From Larkinella sp051857545 (GTDB lineage Bacteria > Bacteroidota > Bacteroidia > Cytophagales > Spirosomataceae): a DNA stretch of 64,000 nucleotides. Of this stretch, positions 17,701 to 25,526 are shown in pieces. Location: assembly GCF_051857545.1 (NCBI RefSeq), contig NZ_JBPZHB010000011.1, positions 124,001 through 188,000 on the forward strand, given 5' to 3'. Below the pieces are notes generated by a model that saw only the letters and a program-made list of their open reading frames with translations, was not told where the DNA came from and made no database searches. Both the position numbers and the translations under genes were made by a program. Position 1 is the first letter of the stretch. Every line of letters starts with the position of its first letter.

Positions 17701-18211
17701 CGACGACGACCTCACCCGGATTGGTGACGCCGTAGCCACGCCCCGAATCATTTACGGGATTGCCCCCAACGTCCAATACAAAGGTTTCACGCTCGACCTG
17801 CTGTTTCAGGGCGCGGCCAAAACCAACTTCTATTACTCGGGCAGTGCAGCCTGGGCCTTCAGCAATGGCATGGGTGCGGTCCGGGAAACACTGGACTACT
17901 GGACGCCCGAAAATCCGGATGCGACCTATCCACGCATCACCAACGCCCCGACGACCAACAACACGCAGACGTCCTCATACTGGATCGGCGATGCCAGCTA
18001 CCTGCGGTTAAAAAGCGCCACCCTGTCGTATTCGATTCCGTCGGTGATCACGCAGCGAATAAAAATCCAGAATGCGCGGGTCTACGTGTCGGGGCAGAAC
18101 GTCCTGACCTGGACGAAGTTGCGGAATTTTGACCCGGAAATTACGCAGGCCAACGCCTGGAGTTATCCGCAGCAAAAAGTGATGTCAGTTGGCTTGAATG
18201 TAACGTTTTAA
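14762..18211 (+). CDS. SusC/RagA TonB-linked outer-membrane transducer with STN domain
   Basis: 1149 residues from the ATG at 14762, which starts a signal peptide (MKKRIPPLLILLLGVIQPGF); an upstream in-frame ATG would overlap the FecR stop and spoil it. Residues of about 38-110 are an STN (secretin/TonB N-terminal) domain (LKETLRELKNHYKVDILFFD), which signals to FecR. A carboxypeptidase-regulatory-like module follows near 165-245 (GRVTDAGKGEDLPGVSIVLK), then the TonB-region text EVVVVGYGVQKK, the plug (LGGRLPGVIVKQASGEPGRD) and a 22-strand-type barrel ending in Phe. It imports a large substrate together with the SusD at 18233. It lies 21 bases upstream of that gene, and the two form an outer-membrane complex. 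Confidence 0.95.
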   Translation: MKKRIPPLLILLLGVIQPGFAQMLAKAQTSARQPLSVRPENRQLKETLRELKNHYKVDILFFDRIVEGYVVSSDAIHWDDRLETNLETVLKPFGLSYKKSKNGGYVITAKEPQRRSEINPSRFPEAPFARQTENRPATEAAALEVPAARVVEKPVVADITIQGRVTDAGKGEDLPGVSIVLKGSTRGTTTDGTGTYKLAIPGPEAVLVFSFVGYEPQEVLVGGRTEINVSLKPDIKALSEVVVVGYGVQKKTSVTAAVSAMKGEEIASVPVTNLSNSLGGRLPGVIVKQASGEPGRDGSNIYIRGISSTGNNQPLLIVDNIPRSFQQLDPNTIETFTILKDAAAVAPYGVAGANGVVLVTTKRGKTGTPSLTYNAYVGFQNPTVMPDYLYGYDFASLKNAAAKYAGLPEPYSAEALQKFRDGSDNDSYPADNYVKEIVNRNAVITTHNIELSGGAERIKYYASLGYQYQAGMWPSTSNKRYNLAINLDAQATKTTKISFNLNGRVQKSQYPSIGTSRLFELIAYSHLQNGPLFFSNGMNGTYVTGSIYNSGYQKTNTTALYSQLSVEQEIPFIPGLVAKGTIAYDPTMVLDKIWTTPVHLATINTTTKVITDGIFGQAKSSLNQTYNQTQQLTYQASLNYVRSFGKSTVGALAVFEAKANDAMLLGATRRNYNLSIDELDMGSSSQADMTTTGTSNYGRQMGLVYRVTYDYADKYLFEASGRYDGSYYFAPENRYGFFPAFSLGWRLSEENFIKNNVRWIDNLKLRGSYGEVGALAGSAFQYMSTYSVVGPAYVLGGNAVQALRERNEPNPNITWERAKKTDIGLEATLWKGLLNLEMDYFYEKRSNMLVNPDVIVPSEYGIGLSQVNAGIMQNQGIDLSIGSAHRFASGLRVALNGNFTYAKNKLLQVFEAGATYNNLNRRLTGKPLGTQFGFQSLGLFQVADFDEAGKLKPGIAVQPWGAVQPGDIRYQDMNNDGKINDDDLTRIGDAVATPRIIYGIAPNVQYKGFTLDLLFQGAAKTNFYYSGSAAWAFSNGMGAVRETLDYWTPENPDATYPRITNAPTTNNTQTSSYWIGDASYLRLKSATLSYSIPSVITQRIKIQNARVYVSGQNVLTWTKLRNFDPEITQANAWSYPQQKVMSVGLNVTF

Positions 18212-18232
18212 TCCTGAAAACACCCCCCCGCG

Positions 18233-19879
18233 ATGAACCTGTCTAGGCTTATAAAGTTGAATGGCAAAGTAGCTTTGCTGTTCCTGATTTTGGGAGTTTT
18301 CTCCTGCAAAGATTTTCTGGACGTGGCCCCCAAAGACCAGATTTCGGACGATATCGTCTGGACCGATGCCGCCACGGCCGACCTGTTTCTAAATAACGTC
18401 TACTCCGGAATTCCGGGGCCGTTCAACACCTTCGATCCGTGGGAAAACTTTACGGACAATGCCATGAACGGCGTCAACGGGCTGCCCAGCCGGGTTTTGT
18501 ACTCGCCGTCGGTCTATACGGCCAGCAACGCGCCCAACTGGTGGGGGCAGTATGCCAACATCCGCCGGGCCAATTTATTCATCGAAAAAGTAACGGCGTC
18601 GGCCTTTCCGGATACCTGGAAAAAACCCAAAATCGCGGAAGCTCGGTTTTTACGCGCCTATTACTACCAATTGCTCTGGACCGCCCACGGCGGGGTTCCA
18701 ATCATCACCAGTTCGCTGAATCAGAACACGCAGGGCGACGCCATTTTCCGGGCGCGCAACACCGACGAAGAAACCTACAAATTCATTGTGGACGAGTGTG
18801 CCGCCATTGTCGATGACCTGCCGCTCAAGGCCGAAGCCGGCCGGGTTTCCAAAGCCACGGCACTGACGCTGAAAGGCTGGTGCGAACTGTTCTGGGCCAG
18901 TCCGTTGAAAAATACCGCCAACGACAAAGCCCGCTGGGCATTGGCGGCCGCTACCAACAAGCGTGTCATCGATCTGGGTTCACACAGCCTGTTTTCCAAT
19001 TACGAAACGCAATTTTACGAGGACAACAACAACAATGTGGAAGTGCTTTTTGCCAAGCAATACCTCGGTGGTACGGCCCTGGGCAGTGGCAAAGAAGGCC
19101 TTTGGGGTCCCTGGATGGTCGGCGGGGTTCAAAAAGCCTACGGGGGCGTCGACCCGACGCAGGAACTGGTGGACGAATACGCGATGGCCAACGGTTTACC
19201 GATTTCAGACCCGGCTTCGGGCTACGATCCGCAGAATCCGTATGTGAACCGGGAAAAGCGGTTTTATCAGTCCATTGTGTATGATGGATCGACTTGGGTT
19301 GGCGCCGAAATGGTAATGAAACAGGGCGTCGGTAGTCGGAATGCGACGGATTTGAGTAATACCAATGAAGCGACCAATACCGGTTATTATTTGCGGAAGG
19401 GATTGAATCCAAAATACACCATCAACGGCAACCATTTGTTGAACAGCGGCAGTTTTATCATTTACCGCTACGCCGAGGTGCTGCTGAGTTATGCCGAAGC
19501 CCAGAACGAAGCCGTCGGGCCGGATGCGTCGGTGTATGCCGCCATCAACCAGGTGCGGACGCGGTCGGAATTACCGAACCTGAAAACCGGCTTGACGCAG
19601 GCCGAGATGCGGGTGGCCATCATGCGCGAACGCCGGGTGGAGCTGGCGTTTGAAGAACGGCGCTGGTTCGATCTGATGCGGTTGAAGCTGGCGGAAAAGA
19701 ACCTGAACGGAACGTTACACGCCATGAAAATTGAGCTGGTGGGCGGAAAACCGGTGTACACGGTCATTCCCGCACCGGAAGGCGGCAAAACGTTCTTTGC
19801 CAATAAAAACTATTTGCTTCCGATTCCGCAATCGGCGTTGAACCAGAATACGAAGCTGACCCAAAACCCGAATTACTGA
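18233..19879 (+). CDS. SusD/RagB-family nutrient-binding lipoprotein
   Basis: 548 residues. Lipobox VFSC gives Cys25, followed by KDFLDVAPKDQI, the standard SusD opening. The N-terminal helical part has RANLFIEKVTASAF and ARFLRAYYYQLLWTAHGGVP, both SusD signature text. The C-terminal half carries FIIYRYAEVLLSYAEAQNEA and AIMRERRVELAFEERRWFDL, which are conserved in the family. The protein caps its SusC barrel on the cell surface and binds substrate in an alpha-helical TPR-like scaffold. It is 21 bases after SusC and 4 bases before the cytochrome-type gene, so the transcript likely continues. The ligand cannot be deduced. Confidence 0.95.
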   Translation: MNLSRLIKLNGKVALLFLILGVFSCKDFLDVAPKDQISDDIVWTDAATADLFLNNVYSGIPGPFNTFDPWENFTDNAMNGVNGLPSRVLYSPSVYTASNAPNWWGQYANIRRANLFIEKVTASAFPDTWKKPKIAEARFLRAYYYQLLWTAHGGVPIITSSLNQNTQGDAIFRARNTDEETYKFIVDECAAIVDDLPLKAEAGRVSKATALTLKGWCELFWASPLKNTANDKARWALAAATNKRVIDLGSHSLFSNYETQFYEDNNNNVEVLFAKQYLGGTALGSGKEGLWGPWMVGGVQKAYGGVDPTQELVDEYAMANGLPISDPASGYDPQNPYVNREKRFYQSIVYDGSTWVGAEMVMKQGVGSRNATDLSNTNEATNTGYYLRKGLNPKYTINGNHLLNSGSFIIYRYAEVLLSYAEAQNEAVGPDASVYAAINQVRTRSELPNLKTGLTQAEMRVAIMRERRVELAFEERRWFDLMRLKLAEKNLNGTLHAMKIELVGGKPVYTVIPAPEGGKTFFANKNYLLPIPQSALNQNTKLTQNPNY

Positions 19880-19883
19880 CCCA

Positions 19884-22800
19884 ATGGTAATTTCATTGAC
19901 TCAAATACAGCAGTATCTTTTTTACAGTCTGATCGCTGCCAGCCTGGTGATGGTGCCGGGTTGTCAGAAGTCGTCTACCTCTTCGGGAACCTCCCCCGAA
20001 GAGGCTTTGAAAACGTTCGAACTCGAACCCGGTTTTCAGATCGAACTGGTGGCCAGCGAACCGCTGGTGGCCGACCCGGTTGCGATGGAAATTGACGAGG
20101 ATGGGCGGTTTTACGTCGTGGAAATGCACGGTTATCCGCTCGACAAAACCGGTACCGGAAAAATCAAACTGCTCACCGATTCAGATGGCGACGGTCGCAT
20201 GGACCAGAGCACGGTTTTTGCCGAGAACCTCGTGCTGCCTACCGGGATCATGCGCTGGAAAAAAGGCGTGCTGGTGACCGACGCGCCGAATGTCTACTAC
20301 CTGGAAGATACCGACGGCGATGGCAAATCCGACGTCCGCGACACGGTTTTGACCGGTTTTGCCCTTTCCAATCCGCAGCATAACGTCAACGCGCCCCTGC
20401 TGGGTCTTGACAACTGGATTTACCTCGCCCACGAATCGGCGGTGACGGCGCAGGTGTATAAGGAAGAGTTCGGCGACCGCGGGAGTGATGTTTTCTTTCC
20501 CAAAAAACCTGATGGCATCCGTCTGCCCGACAACGCCAGTGGCCGCAGCGTCCGGTTTCGGCCCGACCGCTACGAACTGGAACCGGTGGCCGGCAATACG
20601 CAGTTTGGTCATACCTTCGACGCCTGGGGAAACCGCCTGCTGGTGAGCAACGCCAACCACGCCTTCCACGAAGTCATCACGACGCCGTATCTGAAGCGCA
20701 ATCCGGATTTGCTGGTTTCCAACGTCACCCAGTCGATTTCGGACCACGGCAATGCCGCCGAAGTGTTTCCGATCACCAAAAATCCGCAGATGCAGCTGCT
20801 CACGGACATTGGCGTGATCACGTCGGCCTGTGGCATAACGGCGTATCTGGGCGGGGTGTTTCCGGCCCTGTACGACAGCGTGACGTTTGTGGCCGAACCC
20901 GTCAGCAATCTGATTCACTTCGATAAAATCCATGAAAAAGGAGCCAGTTTTACGGCCAGCCGCGTCCACACCGGCAAAGAATTTCTGGCTTCGACGGACG
21001 CCTGGTTTCGACCCGTCAATATGTACGTCGGACCCGATGGCGCGCTGTATGTCATTGATTATTACCGGCAAATTGTCGAACACCCCGAATGGATGGCCGA
21101 AGACGTTATCAAATCCGGGGCCTTATACAACGGAACAGATCAGGGCCGCATCTACCGCATCACGCCCAAAGGAACCAAACCCGCCGTCCTGAACAAAGAC
21201 CTGCTGGGGAAGGCGTCCAATGCGCAGTTGATCGAAAAACTGGCCAACCGCAATAGCTGGTGGCGCCGGAATGCGCAACGGCTTTTGCTGGATCGCGCGA
21301 CACCTCAGGATGTGGCCGAATTGGAAGTCATGGCGAAAAATCCGTCGTCGCCCCTGGGTCGTCTGCACGCCCTCTGGACGCTCGAAGGGCTAAAAAAACT
21401 TCGCCCTGAATTGATTACGGCGGCCCTGAAAGACCCGGTTCCGGGTGTCCGAACCAACGCGATCAAACTGGCGGAACTACATCTCAAAACCGCCCCGGCG
21501 CTCATTCCAGCGTTGCTGGCGATGCAGTCCGACAGCGATCCGAAAGTCCGCTTTCAACTGCTTTGCACCCTCGGTTTTGTTGAAACGCCCGAAGCAGCCA
21601 GCGCCCGTCAGAAACTGCTGTTCACCGACATCGACGACCAATGGGTTCAGATTGCGGCCCTTTCCGCGCCCGCGTCGCAAAAAGGCGATTTGCTCAATGC
21701 GGTTTTGACGCGTTACAAGCCCGACCAACCGGCGTATGGTTCGCTGGTCGAGCGGCTCAGTGCCATGACCGGGGCGAGTCAGCCACCGAAAACGATTCAT
21801 TCGCTTCTGGAGAAAGCGCTCGTACCGGTTTCGGCGGAAAAAGAAACGTGGCAACCCTCCATCATCAAAGGCGTCGCCCAGGGCGTAAAACGGCGAAACT
21901 CGACGCTCGACTCGAATTTTCTGGCAGAACAACAACTGCTGATCCGGTCTTTTTTCAATCACTCCTCCCCTTCCGTTCGCTCGGCCTGCCTTCAGTTTTT
22001 GCAGGTAACCGGCCTGCCGGACGACGCCCAGACAACGGCGGCTTTTCAACAGGCGGTTCAGACGGCGGCTGATCCGAAACAGTCGGAAGAGAAGCGGTCC
22101 GAAGCCCTCGGTTTTCTGGCCCTGCGCGACGCAACGCCCCAGATCCCGCTCCTGAAAAAAATGATTGCGCCAAATGAGCCGCTTTCGGTTCAGGTGGCCG
22201 CGCTGAAAACCCTAAGCTCGATCCCCGATGCCACGGTCAGTGACTATGTGTTGCAAAAGTGGCCCGTCATGACCCCCGACATCCGCGAACCGGCCATTGC
22301 AACGTTTTTCAGCGGCCCGGACCCGGTACGACAATCCCGGATCAAGCTGCTGCTGGATGCCGTCGAAAAAGGAACCATCGACCAGAACAGCATCGGCTGG
22401 CCCCGCAGCGTCGGTTTGATGGCGAACTCGAACGTCGAATCGCGAAACCGGGCGCGGGTGCTGCTGACGAAACGCGACAAACAGCGGGATGAGGTCATTA
22501 AACAATACCAGACTTCGCTGGAACTACCGGCTGATGCGGACAAGGGTGCGCTGGTTTTCCAGCAGAACTGTGCGCTCTGCCACCAGATCAGCAGCACGGG
22601 TGGGATTGCGTTCGGCCCCGATCTGGCGACCATCCGAAACCGGCGACCGGCTTCCATTCTGGGCGATATTCTGAACCCGAACCTGTCCATCGCCGACGGC
22701 TACGACCTCTGGACGATCACGCTGAAAAACGGCGAAACCCAGCAGGGATTAATCTCGACCGAAACACCAACGGCCCTTACGCTGCGCAACCAGGGCGGCC

Positions 22801-22937
22801 AGGAAACCACCATTGCCCGGCAGGACATCGAGACCCTGAAAGCCATGAATATGTCGGCCATGACCGCCGGTTTGGAAAAGCAGATCAACCCGCAGCAAAT
22901 GGCGGATCTGCTGGCGTATATCCGGAAGGCGAAATGA
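19884..22937 (+). CDS. PVC-type membrane-bound dehydrogenase/HEAT/cytochrome c lipoprotein
   Basis: 1017 residues. A lipoprotein signal ends at LVMVPGC. Residues of about 45-430 form a beta-propeller dehydrogenase-like domain (TIGR02604 type: LEPGFQIELVASEPLV, TDSDGDGRMD, EDTDGDGKSD, and GNTQFGHTFDAWGNRLLVSN). The middle (about 430-850) is made of HEAT-like helical repeats. The C-terminus has a cytochrome c domain with CALCH at 896-900 for covalent heme attachment and ends in ADLLAYIRKAK. The likely role is periplasmic oxidation of a sugar or alcohol with electron transfer through its own heme. It begins 4 bases after SusD, so it is part of that operon and probably acts on the imported substrate. 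Confidence 0.88.
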   Translation: MVISLTQIQQYLFYSLIAASLVMVPGCQKSSTSSGTSPEEALKTFELEPGFQIELVASEPLVADPVAMEIDEDGRFYVVEMHGYPLDKTGTGKIKLLTDSDGDGRMDQSTVFAENLVLPTGIMRWKKGVLVTDAPNVYYLEDTDGDGKSDVRDTVLTGFALSNPQHNVNAPLLGLDNWIYLAHESAVTAQVYKEEFGDRGSDVFFPKKPDGIRLPDNASGRSVRFRPDRYELEPVAGNTQFGHTFDAWGNRLLVSNANHAFHEVITTPYLKRNPDLLVSNVTQSISDHGNAAEVFPITKNPQMQLLTDIGVITSACGITAYLGGVFPALYDSVTFVAEPVSNLIHFDKIHEKGASFTASRVHTGKEFLASTDAWFRPVNMYVGPDGALYVIDYYRQIVEHPEWMAEDVIKSGALYNGTDQGRIYRITPKGTKPAVLNKDLLGKASNAQLIEKLANRNSWWRRNAQRLLLDRATPQDVAELEVMAKNPSSPLGRLHALWTLEGLKKLRPELITAALKDPVPGVRTNAIKLAELHLKTAPALIPALLAMQSDSDPKVRFQLLCTLGFVETPEAASARQKLLFTDIDDQWVQIAALSAPASQKGDLLNAVLTRYKPDQPAYGSLVERLSAMTGASQPPKTIHSLLEKALVPVSAEKETWQPSIIKGVAQGVKRRNSTLDSNFLAEQQLLIRSFFNHSSPSVRSACLQFLQVTGLPDDAQTTAAFQQAVQTAADPKQSEEKRSEALGFLALRDATPQIPLLKKMIAPNEPLSVQVAALKTLSSIPDATVSDYVLQKWPVMTPDIREPAIATFFSGPDPVRQSRIKLLLDAVEKGTIDQNSIGWPRSVGLMANSNVESRNRARVLLTKRDKQRDEVIKQYQTSLELPADADKGALVFQQNCALCHQISSTGGIAFGPDLATIRNRRPASILGDILNPNLSIADGYDLWTITLKNGETQQGLISTETPTALTLRNQGGQETTIARQDIETLKAMNMSAMTAGLEKQINPQQMADLLAYIRKAK

Positions 22938-23029
22938 GTTTACGGTTTACGGTATTCGGTTTACGGTGGCTGACGCATGCAAACAAAACGCGTCAGCCAA
23001 CCGAAAACCGTAAACCGAATACCGTAAAC
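22938..23029. repeat. Mosaic inverted repeat A with GGCTGACGC core
   Basis: The left arm is made of repeated words GTTTACGG and ATTCGG and ends in GGCTGACGC (22968-22976). The right arm starts GCGTCAGCC (22990-22998) and repeats the words in reverse complement to 23029. The right arm has one extra eight-base word. It fills the gap between the cytochrome gene and the ceramidase gene and would form a long hairpin in RNA. See elements B and C. Confidence 0.85.
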
Positions 23030-23058
23030 CCAAAAAAACACTTCTTAACTCCTTAACC

Positions 23059-24411
23059 ATGCTTTTTTTTCAAAACCATATACCGACTTTTAAACGCCGG
23101 ACCGGCCTTTGGGCGGTAGCTGTTCTATTGCTTTTTCCGATAAGGAGTCAGGCCATCACCCCCAAAGCCACCGGTTTTCGGGCGGCTGTGGTCAAGGTGG
23201 ACGTGACGCCGGAAGGTCACCAGATGCTGCTCGGCTACGGTGCCCGGCGCTCGACCGGGGTTCTGGATCGGATTTACCACCGGATCACCGTACTGGACGA
23301 CGGCAAAACGCAGTTCGTGCTGGTATCGTCGGATTTTGCCGTGGTTTCGCCTTCCGAATACGACAAGGTAGCCGCCAAGTTGAAAAGTCAGTTGGGCATC
23401 GATCCGGTCAACTTCTGGTGGACCTTAACGCACACGCATTCGGCACCCGAAGTGGGTCCCCCCGGTTTACCGGCACTCTTTATGGGTGAACGGTATCAGC
23501 ATAAATTCGATTCGGACTACACGGATGTGGTCGAAAAGAAGCTCATCGATGGTGTCGCCGAAGCCCGGAAGAAACTCGAACCGGCCCGACTGGGGGTGGG
23601 GTGGGGCATGGCGCAGGCCAACATCAACCGGCGGGCGAAGGGCGTCGACGGCAAAGCGTTTCTGGGGATGGACCCGGATGGCCCGGTCGATCGCCGGATC
23701 GGGATGCTTCGACTGGATAAAGCAGACGGTACCCCGATGGCGTTGATTTCCAACTATGCGATTCACGGAACGGTGATGGGGGGCGAAAACCTGCTGATCA
23801 GCGGGGATGCGCCGGGCGTGGTAGCTCAGTATGTAGAAGAACAACTGGGCATTCCGTTGCTGTTCATCAACGGGGCGGCCGGCAATATTGCCCCGATCTA
23901 CAGCCAGTACGCAAACCACAAAATAGGTCGACTCCACCAGTTCAAGACCTTATTGGGTGACAAAATCATTACCGCCAACCAGTCGATCAAGGCGACCACG
24001 GCGGATGTTAGTCTGAAAACCGCCAGCCTGGTTGTTGAAACACCCCGGAAGCCCGAACTGGGTTGGGTCGATGATTTGAAAGACTACACCCGCACCACGA
24101 AAGCCGGGGTCAATATGATTAAACTGCCCGTCCGGTTTCTGCAAATCAACAACGACATCGCCATCTGGAGCGCCCCGCTTGAGTTGTTCTGTGAAATTTC
24201 CAACGAGGTTCGCGACCGGTCGCCTTTCCCCTATACCTTCTATTTTGGCTACGGCAACGGCTGGCTGGGGTATTTGCTGACGGCAGAAGAAATCACGCAC
24301 GGTGGGTATGAGATAACGGTTTCGCCCTACACGCCCGCTGCCGCCAAAGATCTGACGGAATCCGTGGTCAATTACTTGCAGTCACACCCTCCCATCGTTA
24401 AAAAACCATGA
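23059..24411 (+). CDS. Neutral/alkaline non-lysosomal ceramidase-like protein
   Basis: 450 residues with a signal-type N-terminus (hydrophobic run ending SQA near residue 32). The body matches the catalytic-domain pattern of neutral ceramidases: RAAVVKVDVTPEGHQMLLGY near the start, TLTHTHSAPEVGPPG with metal-ligand histidines, then LISGDAPGVV with the nucleophile-region Ser, and LLFINGAAGNIAPIY. It is shorter than full ceramidases (about 650-750 residues) and lacks the usual C-terminal Ig-like domain. Members of this family cleave N-acyl sphingosines, but many short Bacteroidota members have unproven substrates. It follows the SusC/SusD operon through a mosaic repeat, so it could be co-regulated. 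The assignment to the superfamily is firm and the reaction is inferred. Confidence 0.82.
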   Translation: MLFFQNHIPTFKRRTGLWAVAVLLLFPIRSQAITPKATGFRAAVVKVDVTPEGHQMLLGYGARRSTGVLDRIYHRITVLDDGKTQFVLVSSDFAVVSPSEYDKVAAKLKSQLGIDPVNFWWTLTHTHSAPEVGPPGLPALFMGERYQHKFDSDYTDVVEKKLIDGVAEARKKLEPARLGVGWGMAQANINRRAKGVDGKAFLGMDPDGPVDRRIGMLRLDKADGTPMALISNYAIHGTVMGGENLLISGDAPGVVAQYVEEQLGIPLLFINGAAGNIAPIYSQYANHKIGRLHQFKTLLGDKIITANQSIKATTADVSLKTASLVVETPRKPELGWVDDLKDYTRTTKAGVNMIKLPVRFLQINNDIAIWSAPLELFCEISNEVRDRSPFPYTFYFGYGNGWLGYLLTAEEITHGGYEITVSPYTPAAAKDLTESVVNYLQSHPPIVKKP

Positions 24412-24424
24412 CCGCGGTTTTTCT

Positions 24425-24432
24425 TACCTTTG
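24425..24432 (+). promoter_or_regulatory. Bacteroidota -7 box for the deacetylase gene
   Basis: TACCTTTG matches TAnnTTTG, 20 bases before the ATG at 24452. It suggests the deacetylase is also transcribed on its own. A -33 TTG was not found. Confidence 0.4.
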
Positions 24433-24451
24433 TCTTTCAGACTTTATTCCG

Positions 24452-25276
24452 ATGAAACTAACCCCGATCCTGCGCGCATCTACCCTATTCTGCGCCCTCC
24501 TTAGCCTTTCGTTTTCGAGCGAAATGCCATCCGTCAAACCATCGGCAGCCCCCATTGTCTGGCCGAACGGCAAGAAAGTAGCCTTAAGCCTCAGTTTCGA
24601 CGATGCCCGGTTGAGCAACGTCGACAAGGGGACGGTTTTGCTCGATCAATACGATGTCAAAGTCACGTTCTTCGTCGTGCCATCGGCGGTAAAAAAACGG
24701 CTGGAAGGCTGGAAAAAAGCCGTAGCGAGTGGTCACGAAATGGGTAATCACTCGGTCAATCACCCGTGCAGCGGCAACTTTACGTGGTCGCGGGAAAAGG
24801 CGCTGGAGGACTATACGGGCGAGAAAATGCGGGCGGAACTAATCGAAGCCAACCAACAGGTGCAGGAACTGCTGGGCGTCAAACCGGAAGTGTTTGCCTA
24901 CCCCTGTGGGCAGATGTTTATCGGGCGCGGAAAAACCACGCAGAGCTACGTGCCGATTGTGTCCGACCTGTTCATCAGCGGCCGCGGCTGGCGGAATGAA
25001 GCGCCCAATGATCCGGCCTATTGTGACATGGCCCAGATTTATGGGATGGAAATGGACGGAAAGGATTTCAGTGAAATCAAAGACCTGATCGAAACCGCCC
25101 GCAAAACCGGGCAGTGGCTGGTGCTGGCGGGTCACGAAACCGCCGAATCCGGGGGGCAAACCACACGCCTGACCATGTTGAAGCAACTCTGCGAATACGC
25201 CAAAGACCCCGCCAACGGCGTCTGGATCGCCCCCATCGGCACGGTGGCCAAACACGTTAACAAACAACGGAATTAA
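24452..25276 (+). CDS. Polysaccharide deacetylase (NodB-type, carbohydrate esterase 4)
   Basis: 274 residues with a signal peptide. NodB motif 1 is SLSFDDARLSN with the catalytic Asp50 and metal ligand Asp51. Motif 2 is GHEMGNHSVNHP with ligands His100 and His104. Later motifs read VFAYPCGQMF and VLAGHETAE, the last holding the closing His. CE4 enzymes remove N- or O-acetyl groups from glycans using a divalent metal. The protein is likely periplasmic or surface-exposed. It follows the ceramidase-like gene by 40 bases on the same strand and is closed by a strong terminator at 25298-25332. Substrate unknown. Confidence 0.9.
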   Translation: MKLTPILRASTLFCALLSLSFSSEMPSVKPSAAPIVWPNGKKVALSLSFDDARLSNVDKGTVLLDQYDVKVTFFVVPSAVKKRLEGWKKAVASGHEMGNHSVNHPCSGNFTWSREKALEDYTGEKMRAELIEANQQVQELLGVKPEVFAYPCGQMFIGRGKTTQSYVPIVSDLFISGRGWRNEAPNDPAYCDMAQIYGMEMDGKDFSEIKDLIETARKTGQWLVLAGHETAESGGQTTRLTMLKQLCEYAKDPANGVWIAPIGTVAKHVNKQRN

Positions 25277-25297
25277 AATAGAGATGGTAATTTTTTG

Positions 25298-25332
25298 TCA
25301 GCCTCCGGCTTCTGGCCGGAGGCTGATTTTTT
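25298..25332 (+). terminator. Rho-independent terminator after the deacetylase gene
   Basis: A 12-bp perfect stem (25298-25309 with 25315-25326, TCAGCCTCCGGC) with a five-base loop is followed by six T. It lies 22 bases after the deacetylase stop. Confidence 0.9.
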
Positions 25333-25346
25333 GCCGTCCCCCCCTT

Positions 25347-25458
25347 AAAGCCTGAAAGGCTTCCATAACTAGCCCCGGGTATAACCCGGGGACGGGGCGA
25401 TATGGGAATACGGGGACGCGGGAATACGGGGACACGGAAACACGTTGAGACGCCCCGT
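25347..25458. repeat. REP-like palindromes and a tandem-word inverted repeat
   Basis: Two palindromes lie side by side: AAGCCT with AGGCTT (25348-25362) and CCCCGGGT with ACCCGGGG (25373-25391). They are followed by tandem words of the type GGGAATACGGGGAC. The whole second block is bounded by ACGGGGCG (25392-25399) and CGCCCCGT (25451-25458). It fills the gap between deacetylase and the next hydrolase gene. It looks like a dispersed non-coding repeat of the REP type. Confidence 0.65.
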
Positions 25459-25526
25459 AAAACCGGTGGAAAAGAGTAGAAATAAACCGATTATCGCTTC
25501 CGGATTTGAGTCGATCTTCCGTTCCT